This document shows positions 1-12,033 of a stretch of 64,000 bases of DNA, in pieces. Numbering within the stretch: the first letter of the stretch is position 1; each line of letters begins with the position of its first letter. This stretch comes from Anniella stebbinsi. Lineage: Eukaryota; Chordata; Lepidosauria; Squamata; Anniellidae. Position numbers and translations under genes: made by a program. The notes under the pieces are model-generated. The model was not told the DNA's origin. It ran no database searches and was given only the letters and a program-made list of their open reading frames with translations. The DNA is taken from contig JARDYH010000001.1 of NCBI GenBank assembly GCA_029215795.1, forward strand, positions 12,733,501 to 12,797,500, read 5' to 3'.

Positions 1-110
1 TTTCAGGCAGATTCCCCCCCCCCCAACCTGGAGAAACCAGGGATTGAACCTGGGACCTTCTGCATGCAAGGCCCGTGCTTTACTGCTGAGCCATGGCTCT
101 TCACTACAAA
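1..110 (-). mobile_element. tRNA-derived SINE fragment, truncated by the window edge
   Basis: Read on the minus strand, this has an A-box-like segment (ATGGCTCAGCAGTAAAGC) and, about 35 bases on, a B-box-like GGTTCAATCCC, the internal RNA polymerase III promoter layout of tRNA-derived SINEs. Related copies lie at 30313, 54079 and 61365. The copy continues beyond base 1, so its 3' tail is not visible. A functional tRNA is excluded because the cloverleaf arms do not pair and no anticodon loop is evident. Confidence 0.75.
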
Positions 111-130
111 TGAGGCAATCAGATAGAAGA

Positions 131-131
131 G

Positions 132-162
<31 letters not shown>
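131..162. repeat. (GT)n microsatellite grading into GGGT
   Basis: About ten uninterrupted GT units, then GGGTGGGTG. It lies directly downstream of the SINE fragment and may be expanded SINE-flanking sequence. Confidence 0.95.
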
Positions 163-163
<1 letters not shown>

Positions 164-473
164 TAATGTGTGTTTTAAAACGCACATTAAAAACATTTTC
201 ACATTTTAGTCAATGGGAGGATAGTGCACACTTTTGAAATTTTTTTAAAAAAAGTTAAAGAAGATAGGGGGAGGTCAGAAAAGGAAGCAACCTGAAAGGC
301 ATTTCAAAGCGATTTTTGGAGAATTTAGTCAAATTCAGAAATTGTGGGTTTTCTATCCCTACGTGAACAATCCCTTATAAAACCTCAGTTAGGCTTCAGG
401 TTCTAAATGCTGGCTTCTCCAACTATTTACCAAGGTGAAAGGTGAATCCTTATTTTCTGGTAGCAGGGTACAA
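163..473. other. Unassigned AT-rich sequence
   Basis: No recognisable coding frame, repeat terminus or long palindrome. Short A/T runs only. Confidence 0.5.
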
Positions 474-502
474 ATTATTTATTTATTTATTATTTATTTA
501 TG
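474..502. repeat. (ATTT)n microsatellite
   Basis: Imperfect run of ATTT units. Such runs often mark LINE or SINE tails in these genomes, but no recognisable body is attached. Confidence 0.85.
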
Positions 503-3276
503 GGAAATGTCAATAACTTCTACATTTCGTGGCAGAATTGGATGAAATTGGCTGTGTTAGTACCCTTTCTGAGGAAACCGAGGCTGCCATGTTCCAGATT
601 AATAGCCTTTTTTTAAGCCCAAGCCTTATCACTTTGAGGGTACCCTCCTTCAAAAGTCAAAGTTTTCCTGCTATGTTCCTTGTGGACCATTGTTCTGTAA
701 ATGACAGGCAGCCTAGAGGTGTCCTGCAGTGAAATATTTTTTTTCACCCATCACTAAGTATATATTCTCCAAGATTTCCCCCCTCCCCCATGGTTTTGAA
801 ATCAGTAGATGATAGGTTCTTGATCAAATGAATGCAAGCAGCATGTAGAAGATGGAGCAGACCCTTCCCTGCTTTGTAATTCTGTATGGATGGCCTTATG
901 GAGTAATCTTGGTTATGGAACAGGCACATCTCTGTTTTCAAGAATGGCTGAAGATGTTGAAAATGTCAAGAAACAGAGGTTAGGCCTCAATGGAGATTCC
1001 AGCTGAGACAGGAGGGTAAGCCAGCACCGCAATTCATGAGGTGAAGATCTGGTAGGGTTTGAACATCTACTAGGGCAAGGCAGAAAGCTGAGAAGGACAC
1101 AGGTTCAGAAAGCATTGGAAAACAGGAAAGTACAAAGAGGATTTCCCCCCTCCCCAGTTGCCCAGAATGAGGGACTATAGCAAGCAAAGCTAGGAAGTAT
1201 AAATGAAGCAGTAGGATATAACAGGCTTTCTGAAATCATCTGATTCCCATAGAGTTCTGGTCTATTATGTTTGTTTCCTGAACTGTATTATCTGCAAGAT
1301 CCAATTCCAACCTGTAAGAAATCAGTACTTCATCCATTGGATTCTTGTGCAGTCCAGCCCTATGGTGCTGGACAAATATCACACAAAATACCCTTCTGAT
1401 CACAGACTTGTGAACCAGAAGCTTAGCAATGCACTGTTTACAATTTGCTCAACTGGACATGGAACAAAGTATACTATCAACAGCTAGAAGCCAAGAGAAA
1501 ATTTATGGAAAGGTTCGAACGGAATCTGGATTTTCATCCTGGACAACCAACACAATCTGGCTGCATTTCTCACAGGAGTAAAACGTCCTGTGGAAGACAG
1601 TTGTTTAGAAACATGGCACCAGGGACAAAATGGAGGGGGAGGACTTTATTAAGGAAAATAACATGGTATTGTGGCTTCATCAGATCCAGCTGTTTGGATT
1701 TGCCTGTGCGTGTGTGTGTGTATCCATGGACTGTTAATAGATTATTCTCGCAACGTCTCAAAAATGGTATGTTTTTAATACTCTATTGTATAAACAGAGA
1801 ATTAATTGCTCCCAGTGAGATCCCAAAGCCTATGGAAGAACATTCATTACCTCGTCTTACCTTAACTATTCTTGCAAAGAAGATATGCACTCATTAAGAC
1901 TAGACAAATCAAGGAAGACATTTCATTATAGTGGTCAGCAAAATCATTGGCAGTCACAAACAAGAAGCTCGTAAGGATTCGAAAACACTGAGATATTTGC
2001 TCATGCTAATTGAAGTGAGCCTTTATTGATCTGACGATGGATCATGATTCATTTCCAAAATATGGAGCTAACAAACCTCCTCCTTGTCCAAATACTTTCT
2101 CATTCAGAAATTTCCACCAGGAAAGCACATACGTTTAATAATGTATCAGAGCACAGTTGATTATACACTGTATCAGGCCATTGTTATTCATTTATGCATC
2201 TTCAGCCAGGTAAGCTGATGGGGTTTTGACAAGGGACTCCATAATAACAGTCATGTGGAACTTTATGGACACATTACGAATTAATCAGATTCTACATATG
2301 ACAACACAATAGCCAAACCTCTTCCTCTCCAAGTGTCAGGAACCAGATGCACAGAGTATGGAATGCCAAATGTTTTTTAAAAAAACACCCCAAAAACAAA
2401 ACAAAAATATCCTACCCAAATTTGTGGGGGGGGGGTGGAAATAATTCACCCCCCCCATCTAGATATTGAACTACTTCAGTTCTTAAAGCTAAATTCATAT
2501 TATAACACCATCCATACTTCATCACATTTTTTTAGCAGATTATGTTTTTAAGTTCTTTTATTGCCATGCCGTCAACTTTTTAGATCTTTTTTTATGATTT
2601 TGGTTTAGCTTCTGCTACTTTCAATTACTTTTAATTATGTTGATTTTAAAAATTGATTTATGTAGACTTTTGTGGGGTTTTTTTTCCTTTGTGTTTTTAG
2701 TGTACATTGACCTCAGAGCTATTTGCCATAGGGCAATGAGTGAACCATAGGAATGAATGAGTAAATGTAAGAGGTGCTTTATGAAGTATGAGGAAACAGA
2801 CCTATGCCCTCGAGAGGCTTCTATTCTAAACAGCGACGAAAGAAAAGGGAAGGGAAATGGAGGCAGGCGTAAACAGCAGAGGAATATGTAATTATTGTAG
2901 CTACATGTATTTAGGTGTACTCATATGAGGGAATTGTTCCAAAGGCTGAATGGAAAACTATGACGTAATCCACCTGCTTCTGCAACTGCAAATAAGCATG
3001 TTGAGTCAGGTACAACAGCTGGTGGAACAGTACAACTTCATGACCTGAAGCATTGTTACCATGGCTCATGTCTATGAACATCAGAAAAATCCATTTGGGA
3101 GATGATGTTTGATGCATTTTCCAAAGTTGCCACCCCATCAGTCAGACTTCATTTCGGTTCTCGCTGCAGAGTCTGGCTCAGTCTGCAGTGCGTTGGGCCA
3201 GTTTGCGGATTTTCCAGAAATTTTGTGATGGGGGAGAGGGTGTCCCTGCAGTTTGCGAGCAATATGGGCAAATCAT
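503..3276. other. Unassigned sequence, mostly single-copy in appearance
   Basis: I see no repeat family with readable ends and no supportable exon. The 150-codon open frame at 1445-1897 has no family resemblance and no splice context. Notable points are a G10...C8 quasi-palindrome at about 2422-2457 and a complex, moderately AT-rich stretch at 1945-2330 (see findings). Confidence 0.5.
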
Positions 3277-3284
3277 AGCTGACT

Positions 3285-3319
<35 letters not shown>

Positions 3320-3470
3320 TTGTATTTTCACCCTTCTCCTCAGCCAAAGAGGCTTTTGGAGCAGCTTACAACCTATCAGTAAAGAAGACAGTCCCTGCCC
3401 TCAGGCTTACAATCTAAAAAAGACATGACACACAAGGAAAAGGAGCTGCAGAGGGAAGAGGGGGGAAAAG
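3277..3470 (-). mobile_element. Old retroelement 3' end with (ATTT)n tail
   Basis: An ATTT run (3280-3322) is followed by sequence that on the minus strand reads as a retroelement 3' end (…TTGTAAGCCTGAGGGCAGGGAC…, then the clustered CCAAAAGCCTC block). Orientation is set by the tail. Probably a SINE or LINE 3' UTR; the family cannot be named from this window. Confidence 0.55.
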
Positions 3471-5111
3471 AAAGAGGGTGAAAAATAAGTAGATCGGCAA
3501 CAGGGCTGATGGGATTATCCTGCTCCTGAAGGAGCGGAGTCCAACTGGAATAGACTCTGATGTTTCCTCTGCTTGCTCCTGTCCCCCTTTATCTTTCTTC
3601 TTCCCCACAGGGTCACAATGTCAGTTAGCCCTGTGGGGGTGGGAGGGAGTATGCTCAAATTTGTGGAAATTATGGTCAAATTGTGCAAATTTGGCTATAA
3701 TTTGTGCAAATTGCTCAATTTTTTTTTCACAAACTGCAGAACCTTAAAAAATGCATCAAAAAAGTTCTCAGAGTTGGAGGAATATCCCACAACTCTGCTT
3801 GCAGATGCAAAGCAAGTTGTGCATGCTGTGGAACTCTTATTGATACAAAAAAAGATCTGGGTTTCCCAGTGGTGGACATATTTAGTCATGTCTCACTTGG
3901 AACTCACTTCCTTGAGCTCCTGGTTCATTCAGATTTTACCAAATGTAAAGGGAAGAGGACATCACCCTGATAAGAGGTGGATATATCAGGCTGTCTGGTC
4001 TAATAGAAGACACCTGGCCACCCTGGCACCTGATGCCACCTGGCACCTGATGCCAGTGGTGCAGTGGCAAATCCTCATGTAGGTGATCATCATTATGACC
4101 TTCATAGTAATGCCTGGCATAAATGGCAAAAATGCAGGTAGCTGTGTTGATCCAACAGAGCAAACTAGTTATCTTAGTTTTCATCTCCAGCAGGACCAGG
4201 TCTTTTGTGAGTCCTGACTGTCCATACAAGACCAAGCCACACCAAAATACTTTGCATTGCGACAGAGAACAATATATTATTTCTGGGAATATTTGTTTCC
4301 CCACAACCACTGTGAGGTTTGCAGCTAAACTCAGAGGGCACAGTAAATTCAGAGGGGCAGATTATGCCAGCATCCCTGCTATTAAAAAGTGTTCTTGCTG
4401 CATCCTTTGAAGTCCAGGCTCCACTACACCATTACATGACAACCAGGAACTATTACACAGGGTCTCTCCAGGTAGGAGAACACTTTTGGTAGGGCTATTT
4501 GAACATTCTCTCATCCTTTCCCCTCATCATCCTACATAATTCCTTGCATTTCCAATTTATTTTTGTTATCATCTTTGCAGATTTCACTAGTGGCTAGGGA
4601 AATGAATGTGAACAAGGCTAAGGTCTTTTCAGTTGATCTAAAGCATTTTCTTTAAAGTGCAAATCTATCTAGAACAACTCTCCTACAACAATAATACCAT
4701 CTTTATTACACAACGACTCAGAATGATTCAGGGCTGGCAGAAGTGAAGCTTCATTCAGCACTGGAGTTATGCAGAGGCTTCTCTGTTAACCTCAAGGTTA
4801 AAACTAAAAATGAATAAACTTTCTTTAAAATAATTTCCATTGATTGAAAATGCATTAATTTATAAACAGGGGGTTGCAAGGAAAATAGAAAACTGAGTTA
4901 TTACCTTGTAACTGGAAAGAAATCATTGCAAACTTCATTACCTACGATGTGACTTCTTGGATTACACAAAGTTGATTCAGGCCATAATTTCATTGACTCT
5001 TTTTTTTGTGCAATTAATTCTGTTCATCTTCGGCAAGTCTTTAAGTGCAAATTTTTGCAAAGTCATAATATGAATTATTCAGTTGTTGAAGTTTGGTTTC
5101 TCCATAGAGAG
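3471..5111. other. Unassigned sequence with a small tandem duplication
   Basis: No coding evidence. At about 4010-4060 the phrase CACCTGATGCCA is tandemly duplicated. At 3655-3725 there is a degenerate array built on CAAATT/TTTGTG words. Several frames stay open for 90-170 codons but match nothing recognisable. Confidence 0.45.
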
Positions 5112-5114
5112 CAT

Positions 5115-5190
5115 GACCCAGTTCAGAAGACATATTAAACCATGGTGGTTAAGGGGTTTATTTGGCTTGAGGTGTTTTCTGAACAGGGGC
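5115..5190. mobile_element. Short palindromic MITE, copy J1
   Basis: Begins GACCCAGTTCAGAAGACA and ends TTTTCTGAACAGGGGC, forming terminal inverted repeats. It is flanked on both sides by CAT (5112-5114 and 5191-5193), a possible 3-bp TSD. A longer relative, J2, sits at 47639-47823. Non-autonomous, with no coding capacity. Confidence 0.6.
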
Positions 5191-5193
5191 CAT

Positions 5194-7323
5194 GAGTCCA
5201 GCCCACATGATTGTGGAGCAACATTTTAAAGAAAACCAAAAACCCTCATAAGATGTACCAAGTCCTGAACTAGAAAGCTTGCTCTTTTCTGTATTTAAAA
5301 GTGCATATAAAAAAGAAGACCACAATCACAAATTTGGGAATTTGCAAACATTTCTCAAAAAAAGTGTTTCTCTTTGTGTTCACACTGAAACAAAGTTCTT
5401 GTGCTTCCTTATAGTGCATGATGATTTCTTCAAAACCCTGTTTTGAAGCACTTTCATCTTTTAAAACCCTCTATCTAAACCTAATATTCTTGCTACCTCA
5501 TTATGGAGAGAGAAGGTCAGTAGGTGTGTGACCCTACCGTTCCTTTCTCTTGCTTTGTTCACTCCCCCAAAAAACAAACAAACTATCAAAACAAAAACAA
5601 AATAAAGCTAACAACAACAACAGAAAACCCGAGGCAGCAATGGTTTAGGTAAAGTGTTGTTTTTCATGGAGAGTTGTAGTTTGAAAGAAGCTCAGATACC
5701 TGAGTTCAAAAAAATGAATGATTTCATTTACTGGATGATCACGGAAAATATGCTGATTTATTTCCTAGACCCACCTTGTATACACACACAATCTAATTTC
5801 CAATAAGATCTTGCTTTGGAAACTGAATTGTGTGGGAGATGTTTCTTCTAGCTAGAAAAGACAAAGGCAATTCAGTATTGGCTCTTTAAAACAACAACTC
5901 ATTTTCCCATCAGCCCCTGACCCAATCTTTTGGCCCTCTGACTACTGATTAGAAGTACTCTTAACAAAACAGAAATCAGCATGAAGTACTCCAGTTGCTT
6001 TTCAAAATGGGGGGGGGGAAGTTCTTGGTTCAGCATTCGGGTTCCCAATAGGCTTTTAATCAAGGTTATGGGAAAGTCCATAAACTTTCTGCTGAATATT
6101 TAACAAGCTGGAGGTCACCGCAAACACAGCACTACCAAGGACAAGTGAAATGAGATTGCAATCAGAAGAGAAGCGAAGACCTGGTGTTAAGCAGGTCTTT
6201 GTCTCCAAGATAATATCTGGCAACACAACTATCAGGCAGACACGTTTCTCCCATCCTTCTCCCAAGGTTTCTTTTGTGAGACTTAATTTTCCAAGCATAA
6301 GCTGCCAATAAAGCAAAAATTGATGAATAGGACTGGGTAGTTCGATTGATTTTAGTCACTGGCTTTTCTTCAAAATCGTGATTGAAATCCAGGCTTAACA
6401 ATGCGGAGGCAGAATGGGCTCTAACAACGTAGTGATATGCAAGGCTTTGTGCATTTATTTATTTTTAACCACACAAGCATTTTTTTTAAAAAGAAAGGCT
6501 GGTTTGCACTTATTTGAGTTCGGGGGGGGGGCTAAAGAATCAAAGTCAAATCTTATAAGCATCCTCTAGAATCTTGACAATTTTGATAATGGAGCTGGGA
6601 TAGTCAACATGTGGGCTTCAGGTAGTACACTGAATGGGAGCTTTCATTTCTTCAAAAGAATTGAACATACTTCCAGTTAGGGATGTCCATATTTTGTTAA
6701 ATTCATTCTGTCTGTGTTTCACAGATTTTCAGGCATCTTTCGTTCCATTGTCTACTCATTGAAAGAATCAGGTTTGGTTTGGATTTTTTTTTTAAGTGTC
6801 GTACGGGACTTGCATTCCACTTGCCCAATTAAGGGCTCTTAGGATTGCACCTTGGGTACTTATAAGCCCCCCGAATCTGGGGACTTACACATATCTTATG
6901 CAGAGATAGAGGCACCTTGCAATTCCCTCTCTGCATTTTAGCTAGATGGGAGATTTCACTCCTCTAGTGAAGGTTTCATGAAAGGGGAGGAAAGGAGGCT
7001 GAGGCAGCGATAGGGAGAAGTGTAAGGACACTGTCCTGGCCTCTATACCTTCCTGCCCCTAGTAACGCTTCCTTTCCCCAACACTGTGCTCTGTCTTGCA
7101 AGTGGGGAGGAGTAGCCAGTATGGTTCTCTCTGCAGAGGAAGAGTAATGTGATTTCCTGGCTAAGTGTGTCTCTGACCTCACATTCATGAAAGCAAGAAA
7201 TCCTATGTCTACCAGACAATTGCTCCCTATTGCATATGTGCGAATTTGTGGGAATCCTCCCCTACAGTTATTAAAAAAAAACCTGGTCCAAAAATCCATG
7301 GAAACCACATGACTTAGAAAAAG
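5194..7323. other. Unassigned sequence with homopolymer runs
   Basis: No supportable gene or repeat terminus. Contains several G runs (about 6009-6018 and 6522-6531) and A/C-rich low-complexity sequence near 5565-5625. Confidence 0.45.
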
Positions 7324-7326
7324 CTG

Positions 7327-7548
7327 GGCTCAATCTACACCAAACAGATATAGCACTATGGAAGTGGTATATAAAAGGTGGGAGCCACACCAAGCAGGAA
7401 ATAGTGGTATGAAAGCACTATATGGTATGCGTCTATGGGCCCCAACAGTTGTCAGTACACTTCAATACTGCTATAAAGCAGTAGTGCGGCTCCTGCCTTT
7501 TATATACCACTTTCATACCGCTATATCCTGCTTGGTGTAGATGAGGCC
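7327..7548. mobile_element. Harbinger-like palindromic MITE, copy B1
   Basis: Starts GGCTCAATCTACACC and ends GGTGTAGATGAGGCC, flanked by CTG on both sides (7324-7326, 7549-7551). The arms are inverted copies carrying GTGGTATATAAAAGG (plus) and its complement, so single strands should fold into a hairpin. The 3-bp CWG TSD and GGCC ends suggest PIF/Harbinger ancestry (inference). No transposase. Confidence 0.85.
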
Positions 7549-7859
7549 CTGGTCTCCTGTGGAATCCACAAGTCAGAGTCTTAGAACTCCAAAATCATTT
7601 GAATTTGTGATTTCTGTTAGGTAAGATAACTCAATATCCCTACTCCCATTACGCTAAGATAACTCATCTACTCATTTCAACATTGTAAGCCAAGGCTGTC
7701 ATCAGTAGTAAGATCCTGATCTTGCATGGTCAATAGAGCAATACCTTTTGCTTTGTTGCACTTCTAGCTTCTCCAGCTTCCATCTCAAGCTATCGAGCTC
7801 ATAGACCAGGAGCTGGAGAGACTATAGGTGTAACATGAAGCCACAACAAACCTCTCCAT

Positions 7860-7985
7860 GCTGCTCCCCTCCAGATGTTTTGGATGTCTGCTCCCAACCC
7901 TCTTTACCATTGGCTGTGTTGCCTAGGGCTGATAGGAGTTGGTCTAACACATTTGAAGGTCACCAGGTTGAGGAAGGCTGAATTA
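7860..7985 (+). repeat. Short interspersed repeat, 'ggagttgtagtcca' type
   Basis: The sequence from the 'ctccagatgtttt' phrase to CACCAGGTTGAGGAAGG matches, loosely, copies at 14676, 30950 (opposite strand), 35093 and 51432. The recurring core is TGATGGGAGTTGTAGTCCAA followed by AGGTTGGGGAAGG. Diverged; family name not assigned. Confidence 0.5.
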
Positions 7986-9237
7986 TAGCAACTTTGGTTC
8001 TGATATGGTGCTAGTGATTTGCCGCTGCCTGTATAAATAAATATTGTCCTATCCCTAGTCCCTTAGCACTGGAAAATTGGTCATCGGCCCATTCTCTTGG
8101 GTCAGTGGTGTCCCTCCTATCAGGTTCTTGGCGTCCGCAAGTGTACAATGATGCTGACCCTTGATGATGGCACTGAATAAGTACTTTTTTGGTCTGTGGT
8201 TGTGGTTGGTAAAATTCATCTATGTTGCTGTACAAAAGAAGTACAATTTAATATATCTGCAAATGCTTAACCATTTAAAGACCACTAGCAGCAGCAACAA
8301 CAACCAGTCTGGATCTGTAGAAAGAAAGAAAAAAATATGCCCTGGGTTCTGTTACATTTGAAACCTCAAAATGGTTTGCAGAAGTGTTCTACCAGTAAAA
8401 GTTCCACCTGTAGTAAGACAAGGAACTACTGTTGTGATTTGCTATACTTTTGTTGCCTCTGCACAGACGATATGCGGCAGCAAATCTCTCTCCCGCAAGC
8501 AGAGAGAGGCAGCGTTTGAGAGAGTAGTGTCCCTAAGCTGTATGCTCCCCGCTCCCCATCCAAATGCACAGACTAGCCTGAAGCAAAGTTAGATGGAGGG
8601 CATACATGCTGTATCTGGCATAGTCTGTGATTCCTCTCTGCAGAATTGGAAAGCATAATGGTGAGAAGCGTGGGAGGAGTTAGGTACTAGCTACTGGATC
8701 TGTCATGTCTAGGAGCGGAGCTCTCGGGTAACTTGTTAGAAGAGGAGAGAGTCCAGTGGGAGTGAAGTGGTTCCTCCAGGAAAAAAATGTTCAAACTTCA
8801 CTTTTGCTTTTATTTTTTTTTGCAAAATGGTCTTTACAGGTTCCTGCCTGACGAAACCTATTACTGTTTCATCTAATGCAGTTTTAAGAATTTATACATT
8901 CATTGCTCTCAAATGCAAGGAAACGGCCATTATGCGGATTTAGTGGGTTCCTTGGTGCGCTGTGCGAAACGGGCGCAGCCTCTTAAAATCGAGGCTTCTT
9001 TCAGCTGTCGTCAGTTCAGAACTGAGGGAGGAGTAGAAGTCTAAGGTGACTACGGACCTGTGGTTCCAAGTCAGTAGTTAAGAATGAAGGTTAAGGTGTA
9101 ATGGAAGGAGAGGTGGCTGAGAAGCAAGCCAAACGCCAGAACCAGCCAGTGAATCAGGAGGCAGGAATGAGGAACAAGCCATAAATCAAGACTAAACATC
9201 AACAAAAGATATAAGAACACACAAGAGCTTAAGGAGA
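7986..9237. other. Unassigned sequence
   Basis: No supportable gene. There is a modestly CpG-containing stretch at 8935-9010, but no island-scale enrichment and no splice or repeat signatures that I can defend. Confidence 0.45.
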
Positions 9238-9267
9238 TCTTGGTTCTCACAAGGGAACCGGAAGAGG

Positions 9268-9432
9268 GAACCCCTCAGTGGAGACTGGTGGCTCTGATTT
9301 CACTGGGACCCCAAATCCATTCTGGGTTTCAGTCAAACCCAGTCAGAACTCTAAATGAGCTATCCTAAATGCTGAAGCCTATCCCCAAATGGGCTCAACA
9401 CTTTGGACAGATCCTTTAGAGTTCTGACAGTA
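9268..9432. mobile_element. Foldback element fragment, copy H1
   Basis: Contains CAGTGGAGACTGGTGGCTCTGATTTCA and, later, AACACTTTGGACAGATCC and TTAGAGTTCTG. The same modules occur in opposite order in H2 (61493-61680). The right side abuts element D1. No clear TSD, so it is probably truncated. Confidence 0.5.
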
Positions 9433-9437
9433 ACCCA

Positions 9438-10196
9438 GGCCCTTTCTACACCTAGGTGTGTAGAGGGAGGGGGGGGAGGATAGCGGACTTACCTGCTTTC
9501 GTGATCCTCCCCCAGCATTTAAACAGAAGCGCGACATCCTGGAAACAAACAGGGACGTCGTGCCCGCCATTTTTTAAAAAAGAAGCCCACCCCACCCCCA
9601 ATGTCCCTGGACTCCCCCCAGACTGGCTCCTTCCCTCTTGCTACTCACAGGGAGGAGGAAAGAAGCTGGGACAAGCGCCCACCCCACCTGTGGTCCTCAG
9701 GACCGTCCCAGGACCGTGGGGAAAATTGGGATAACTGTGCAACCAGTTATCCCGCAAAAAATGGAGGGGTCATCCCTGCCTGCTCATGGGATCCCCTGTG
9801 CATCATTTGGATGCACAGGGGCGGCCCAGGGATAGGCTGACCAGATAAAATCCAGGTCAGGGCTCCTGTAACTTTAATAGTTGTAGAGAAAGGGGAATTT
9901 CAGCCAGTGTCATTTGTATGCAATTAGTTCCTGGTGAAATTCCCTCTTCATCACAACAGTTAAAGGTGCATGCACTATACTAGAGTGACCATATACAAAA
10001 GAAGGCAGGGCCCCTGCAACTTTAACTGTTGTGATGAAGAGGGAATTTCACCAGGAACTAATTGCATACAAATGACACTGGCTGAAATTCCCTTTGCTCT
10101 ACAACTGTTAAAGTTACAGGAGCCCTGACCTGGATTTTATCTGGTCACCCTACCCAGGGATGACCCAGGGGTGTAAAGGCAGGTGTAGACATGGCC
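9438..10196. mobile_element. GGCC-ended MITE D1, interrupted by hAT copy A1
   Basis: Left end GGCCCTTTCTACACC, right end GGTGTAGACATGGCC, with CCA on both sides (9435-9437, 10197-10199). The body without A1 is about 430 bp and fairly GC-rich. On the minus strand at 9488-9497 it has a perfect splice-donor consensus, CAG|GTAAGT. An inverted relative, D2, lies at 22963-23507. The hAT copy at 9833-10152 was inserted later, duplicating CCCAGGGA of D1. Confidence 0.8.
9833..10152. mobile_element. hAT-like foldback MITE, copy A1
   Basis: Ends TAGGCTGACCAGATAAAA… and …TTTTATCTGGTCACCCTA, flanked by a perfect 8-bp TSD CCCAGGGA (9825-9832, 10153-10160). The two halves are long inverted repeats, so the element can fold into a hairpin of about 150 bp. 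A third terminus-like motif (TAGAGTGACCATATACAAAA) lies near the middle. The 8-bp TSD and TAG ends indicate hAT mobilisation. Confidence 0.92.
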
Positions 10197-10435
10197 CCAG
10201 AATGAATTCACTGTACCAACAAAATCAGAACCACCAGCCTCCACTGCAATCCTTCTTACACTTCTTCATATCCAGGGAGATCCAGGGCCCAGCCTGGGTG
10301 GGCAAAGTCAGTCCAGACCCTAAGGACACTTCACCTTTTATGAAGGTGGATGGTACTCCATTCATGGAAGGGAAGTTAGGCTTGGATACAGACCAAGTTA
10401 GCTACACTTAGGTCCCATTGAAGTGTGTAATGTTA

Positions 10436-10584
10436 GGCAGGATCTACACTGCTGTTTTACAGCACTTTAAAGTGCTTTATAACAGTAGTGACAACTGTTG
10501 GGGCCCAGTACACACTCCTAAACCGTTGTCACTACTGTTATAAAGCGTTTTAAAGCACTTTAAAACAGCAGTGTAGATCCGCCC
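10436..10584. mobile_element. Harbinger-like palindromic MITE, copy B'1
   Basis: Near-perfect inverted repeat: GGCAGGATCTACACTGC… and …GCAGTGTAGATCCGCCC, flanked by TTA (10433-10435, 10585-10587). Both arms are rich in TTTAAAGTGC words. The short form of the B family; the TWA TSD fits Harbinger. Confidence 0.85.
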
Positions 10585-10587
10585 TTA

Positions 10588-12029
10588 GACTTGGTTAACT
10601 GAAGTACTACAGGACTTGGGACTAATTAGGGATGGGCAAATTGCCCCGTGTCTACCCCACATGCTACTCACTGGAGCCCTGCTACCTCCATGCCCCTATT
10701 CAACCTACAGCCTCCCCCCATCCTAGGAGCTGCTATTTTGTGTAAAACAAAAATGGTGACTCGGCTATTTACATAAATGGTTGTTGGTACAAAATGGTGG
10801 CTGTAAATAGCACCATTCATGCAAAACAACAGCCATAAGTTGTCTACTTAGGACATGACAGGGACAAAATTACAGGGCATTGGAGGACAAAGCTGGGGTA
10901 GCAGAGATCCACCTGATCCAAAGCTTCTTTAGTCCTGGAGAGGATCTAGGATTAGCCCCCTCTACACTAGCCTAGAATTGGTGTATCTAACACTCAGACT
11001 CACACATCATTGGAACCAAATGAGGGAGGGAAATAAATAACACACACAAAAAATGTGTGAGGCTAAGGGAAGTTGCCTTTGCCCTTCACACATGGATTTG
11101 CCTTTTGCTTACGCCAGCAGGGTTTTGGAAATGGTCCACCATTTCCTCCCCACCATACTTTCCATTGTATTGTTAACCATCTATTTTTTTTTAAAAAAAC
11201 CCTTCATTTATAAACCACCACTGCAATTCTTCAAGTGTGCTCCCTTTTTGTTATTTAAATGTGAAATGAAGAACTTTTTTTAAAAAAAAAAATGTATTGG
11301 GATCACTTAGGCTAATCTGTAGTTAGAAACCAAGGATAATATGGACCAATTAAATGGTAGTGAAGTTCCATTCTAGCTTGCCTGCTGCTGAGCAGATTTT
11401 AAGGTGACTGATTTAAAAGCTCCTTGGATGATAGACAAGCCATCCCAGTTAATTTGAAGTGAAAAGCAGGAGTGTGTTCTTCGTAATCACTTAAAGCTTC
11501 CGCTGGAGGCGGTTACAGGCTATTTAACCAGCCATATAGAGGAAAAAAATATAAGCAGAACCTTATGGCATGGGTATGGATTCCCTGATTACTTTCACTA
11601 ACTAACTGCTAGGCCATATATGTGGCAGAATCATATGGTGCGGAATACATACTCTTCCCCCCCCCCATTCCCAGGACTGTAGTATTCAGACCAGAGGAAG
11701 GGGAATCAGGTGTTGTTGTTGTATTTTTGGATTTTTTGTGTGTGTGTTTTTTAAGTTTTTTTTCCCCCAACATAGAAAAACATCATGGCAGGAAAAAGGC
11801 TAGTTGATACCCTTCTTTATCCCTGATTCACTCATTTTCTTTGTACAGGGCTTGTGCCCAACAACAGAGAACAATAACATGCAATTCTAAACGTAAAAAC
11901 TTCATCCCACGATGCTATTGAAGATAAGCTCTAGGAAATTAAATTCAACATTTCTGATTATTGGTGTTGTATACTAGCACTAGCAACTTAGATATTACCT
12001 GTGGCGGCGAAGGAGAAGGTTATGTCAAT
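10588..12029. other. Unassigned sequence
   Basis: No supportable gene. AT-rich homopolymers at 11188-11205 and 11275-11293, C run at 11660, T/G-rich low complexity at 11710-11770. Confidence 0.45.
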
Positions 12030-12033
12030 GGCA

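Noticed and set aside
1445..1897. 150-codon open frame
   Set aside because: No family resemblance, no splice-site context, and codon usage indistinguishable from neighbouring non-coding DNA by eye.
3573..4082. 169-codon open frame
   Set aside because: Includes a tandem duplication and low-complexity sequence; overlapping frames on both strands are equally open.
10436..10584. Large hairpin considered as pre-miRNA or structured RNA
   Set aside because: It has TTA target duplications and GGCC-type ends, so a MITE explains it fully; miRNA origin from it cannot be supported without small-RNA data.
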